Origin: Desulfobacteraceae bacterium
GTDB taxonomy: Bacteria > Desulfobacterota > Desulfobacteria > Desulfobacterales > Desulfobacteraceae
Reading direction: 5' to 3'
Length of the DNA: 8,716 nt
Assembly (NCBI GenBank): GCA_003354055.1
Contig: PIVQ01000275.1
Location: 1-8,716 of the forward strand
The notes under the pieces are model-generated. The model searched no databases. It saw nothing but the letters and a program-made list of their open reading frames with translations, and was not told the origin of the DNA. A program made the position numbers and the translations under genes. How positions within the stretch are numbered: the first letter of the stretch is position 1; each line of letters begins with the position of its first letter. This document shows, piece after piece, positions 7,016 through 8,716 of the stretch.

Positions 7016-7037
7016 TCCAATAGTGTTCCCTATTGGA
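7016..7037 (+). promoter_or_regulatory. Hairpin/dyad in the leader of the binding-protein gene
   Basis: TCCAATAG (7016-7023) and CTATTGGA (7030-7037) are perfect inverted repeats around a six-base loop. The dyad lies 39 bases before the ATG at 7077, inside the predicted transcript. No T-run follows, so it is not a standard intrinsic terminator. It could be an operator or an mRNA-stabilising hairpin. Confidence 0.4.
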
Positions 7038-7065
7038 GAAGCTGTCGTTTCAATAATGCTTTTTC

Positions 7066-7071
7066 AGGAGG
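7066..7071 (+). promoter_or_regulatory. Ribosome binding site that decides the binding-protein start
   Basis: A perfect AGGAGG lies five bases before the ATG at 7077, directly before a typical signal peptide. An in-frame upstream start at 6984 is thereby rejected. Confidence 0.8.
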
Positions 7072-7076
7072 AAAAG

Positions 7077-8009
7077 ATGAAAAAATCCATCATTTTTAGT
7101 CTGTTGTTTGTCTTGTTTTGTATCCCCTCAGCCGCAAACGCCACAGATATCGGCCTTGCCTGGGCCGGTAAATCCGGTATGGCAAAACGGGTCTACCAGG
7201 GGTTTGAGAAAGGTATGAAAGAGTTTGCCCCCCAAGTGAACATTGAGGTCAAAAAAGAGCTGGGTTCTGTGAACGAACTGGCCTCTGTGGTTAAAGTATG
7301 GGAAGGGCAGAAGGACGGCATGGTACTGCTTCGCTCCAACGCTGCCAAATGGTTGGGCAAGAACAACCCGACCATACCCACCTTCATCGGCGGATGTAAT
7401 AATCCCGAACAATTGGGTGCCATTCAGAACCTGAGTGCGCCCGAGGGAAAGATTACCGGCGTCACCTATTACCTGCCCCCGGAAATTCAGTTTGAAGTGT
7501 TCCAAGCCATTTTGCCGGATATGAAAGGGGTGTTGCTGCTTCTTGGAAAGGGCAACCCCTCTGCCATTGTCGATCAGAAAGGTACACAGCAGGTATGCAA
7601 ACAGCTGGGCCTGGCCTTTCAGAACGTTGAGTGCGAGACTCTTGACGATGCCCTGGCTGCTGTAAAGGCCATAAAAGATGACACCACGGCAGTGGTCATT
7701 GGCAACCAGAGCCTGCTCATGGATAACGCAGACAAACTGGTGGAAGTGGCCGGATCAACACCGGTGGTCGCTTATTCGGACCGGGCTGTAAAACAGGGTG
7801 CCTTGGGCGGATTTGTCGCTGATGATGAAAAACTCGGATACATGCTGGCGCAGACTGTGGTGGATGTCCTGATCAACGGCAAATCAACGGGTTCGGTACC
7901 GGTGAAATTTGATGAAGATCCTAAATTTTTTGTTAATTTGAAAACCGCTGAAAAGCTCGGAGTTGAACTGCCCTACGCCATCCTTCAGGCAGCAACCATT
8001 ATTGAATAA
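7077..8009 (+). CDS. Secreted ABC-type substrate-binding protein (PF04392-like)
   Basis: The product is 310 residues. A signal peptide starts MKKSIIFSLLFVLF and probably ends at ANA|T (after residue 22), with no lipobox cysteine, so a soluble periplasmic protein is expected. The mature part resembles the two-lobed periplasmic binding fold of the ABC_sub_bind family. Supporting features are an early GF.KGMKEF helix, a mid-protein VLLLLGKGNPS segment, the PVVAYSDRAVKQGALGGFV motif, and a C-terminus with FVNLKTAEKLGVELP and a final ILQAATIIE. Family members bind small ligands, often for import, but the ligand is usually unknown. No permease or ATPase gene is visible. Instead a membrane sensor gene begins 13 bases after the stop, so a role in presenting ligand to that sensor is inferred. 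The start is fixed by a perfect AGGAGG and the signal peptide. The family is fairly secure; ligand and partner are not. Confidence 0.85.
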   Translation: MKKSIIFSLLFVLFCIPSAANATDIGLAWAGKSGMAKRVYQGFEKGMKEFAPQVNIEVKKELGSVNELASVVKVWEGQKDGMVLLRSNAAKWLGKNNPTIPTFIGGCNNPEQLGAIQNLSAPEGKITGVTYYLPPEIQFEVFQAILPDMKGVLLLLGKGNPSAIVDQKGTQQVCKQLGLAFQNVECETLDDALAAVKAIKDDTTAVVIGNQSLLMDNADKLVEVAGSTPVVAYSDRAVKQGALGGFVADDEKLGYMLAQTVVDVLINGKSTGSVPVKFDEDPKFFVNLKTAEKLGVELPYAILQAATIIE

Positions 8010-8022
8010 ACGGAGTCCACCC

Positions 8023-8716
8023 ATGAATTTTAGAAAAAAACTAATGGTGACCATCATTCCTATGGTGATTGCCAGCATCGGTGCTCTGGTCATTCTGGCA
8101 TCCTACATGGCATCCAACGCCATCCAGGAACAGCAGATTACCAGCATGGAAAATACAGTTTCCCGGACCCTGTACGAGCTGAACCAGTGGATAGACGAAC
8201 GTAAACGGGAAGCGGTTCTGCTCTCGGGGAACGGAATTTTTCAATTTGCCGTTAGGGGAAAATTGTTAAAGGAAGGGGAAAAGCAACTGCGCATGTACCA
8301 TGAACACTCCGGTATTTGTGAAGATGTATTCGTCACGAATATGAAGGGTATCGTACAGGTCCGCTCTGTAGAAAAGGAGAGCGGCGAAGGGTTTGACAAG
8401 GTGGCTGTTTTTAAACAGAATATTGAAGCCATCGAAAAAGGTGAGATCCGGGTCAGCGAGGTTGCGGTTTCCCCGGTAACAAAGCAGCCGATTCTGCTGG
8501 TTACAGTCCCCGTCCGGAAAGGAGAGTCCGTGGTTGGAGGCTTTGGAATGATCGTTAAGCTGTCAGCCTTCAGCAACACCTTTATCAAGCGGATAAAAGT
8601 CGGGAAAACAGGGTATGCGATTCTGCTCGATAAAACCGGAACCGTGCTTTACCACCCGGATGAAAATATGATTTTCACCAATATTAACGCGTATGAATCC
8701 GGCCGGGAAATAATGA
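8023..8716 (+). CDS. Membrane sensor with dCache-type domain (partial, C-terminus beyond window)
   Basis: The gene starts at ATG 8023, with GGAG at 8012-8015 seven bases upstream, and runs open for 231 codons to the window end. A short basic N-terminus is followed by transmembrane helix 1 (about residues 8-29) and a long helix (about 33-60). An extracytoplasmic Cache-like domain then runs to the edge, with the distal-pocket region at about 95-185 and the second-module segment KVGKTGYAILLDKTGTVLYH at about 195-214. That segment resembles [19 protein letters not shown] in the first chemoreceptor of the window. The R-x-W-Y and Y-x-D pocket residues of amino-acid-type dCache domains are absent. 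The output domain is not visible, so it may be a chemotaxis receptor, histidine kinase or c-di-GMP enzyme. It is almost certainly in one operon with the preceding binding protein. Confidence 0.85.
   Translation, partial: MNFRKKLMVTIIPMVIASIGALVILASYMASNAIQEQQITSMENTVSRTLYELNQWIDERKREAVLLSGNGIFQFAVRGKLLKEGEKQLRMYHEHSGICEDVFVTNMKGIVQVRSVEKESGEGFDKVAVFKQNIEAIEKGEIRVSEVAVSPVTKQPILLVTVPVRKGESVVGGFGMIVKLSAFSNTFIKRIKVGKTGYAILLDKTGTVLYHPDENMIFTNINAYESGREIM

Larger units (their letters stand above)
6730..7076. other. Divergent intergenic region (347 bases) with two promoters and inverted repeats
   Basis: This AT-rich spacer separates the minus-strand HD-GYP gene from the plus-strand binding-protein gene. 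It holds back-to-back sigma70-like promoters (minus 6769-6797, plus 6876-6904). Between their -35 boxes lie two overlapping inverted repeats, and a hairpin lies further right at 7016-7037. The stretch 6905-7010 is T-rich and shows no recognised riboswitch, RNA gene or coding sequence. Confidence 0.6.

Noticed and set aside
6984..7076. A 31-codon N-terminal extension of the binding protein
   Set aside because: The perfect AGGAGG and classic signal peptide at 7077 define the start. The extension would bury the signal peptide.

Overview
The window looks like chromosomal DNA of a Gram-negative, motile, signalling-rich bacterium. Gene style and family content (dCache chemoreceptor, PAS-GGDEF-EAL protein, HD-GYP protein, SpmA-SpmB fusion, PF04392 binding protein) suggest a sulfate-reducing deltaproteobacterium of the Desulfobacter/Desulfobacterales type. 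That placement is inference from gene style only. No rRNA, tRNA, CRISPR array or transposase gene was seen.

Layout, left to right. Bases 1-59 may be the 3' end of an upstream gene. A complete methyl-accepting chemotaxis protein follows (73-1986), with a dCache sensor carrying the residue pattern known from amino-acid-binding dCache domains. The 188-base gap behind it is largely filled by an approximately 140-bp element with terminal inverted repeats and nested hairpins. Next is a PAS-GGDEF-EAL protein (2175-3839) whose GGDEF motif is destroyed but whose EAL phosphodiesterase residues are intact. Four bases after its stop begins a macro-domain protein related to O-acetyl-ADP-ribose deacetylases (3844-4359). 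Then comes an SpmA-SpmB fusion membrane protein (4458-5777). Convergent to it, on the minus strand, is an HD-GYP-type protein (5809-6729).

A 347-base divergent intergenic region separates the HD-GYP gene from the last pair. It contains two good back-to-back sigma70-like promoters, both with 17-base spacers, and two overlapping inverted repeats between them. On the right are a secreted PF04392-type solute-binding protein (7077-8009) and, 13 bases later, the start of a dCache-type membrane sensor cut by the window end (8023-8716).

The common theme is environmental sensing and cyclic di-GMP breakdown. There are two membrane sensors, a binding protein placed beside one of them with no transporter permease in view, and two unrelated classes of c-di-GMP phosphodiesterase with no intact diguanylate cyclase motif. 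The macro-domain and SpmA-SpmB genes are not obviously part of that theme. No clear new multi-gene system is present. The most interesting items are the hairpin element at about 2000-2140, the divergent promoter region, and the binding-protein/sensor pair.
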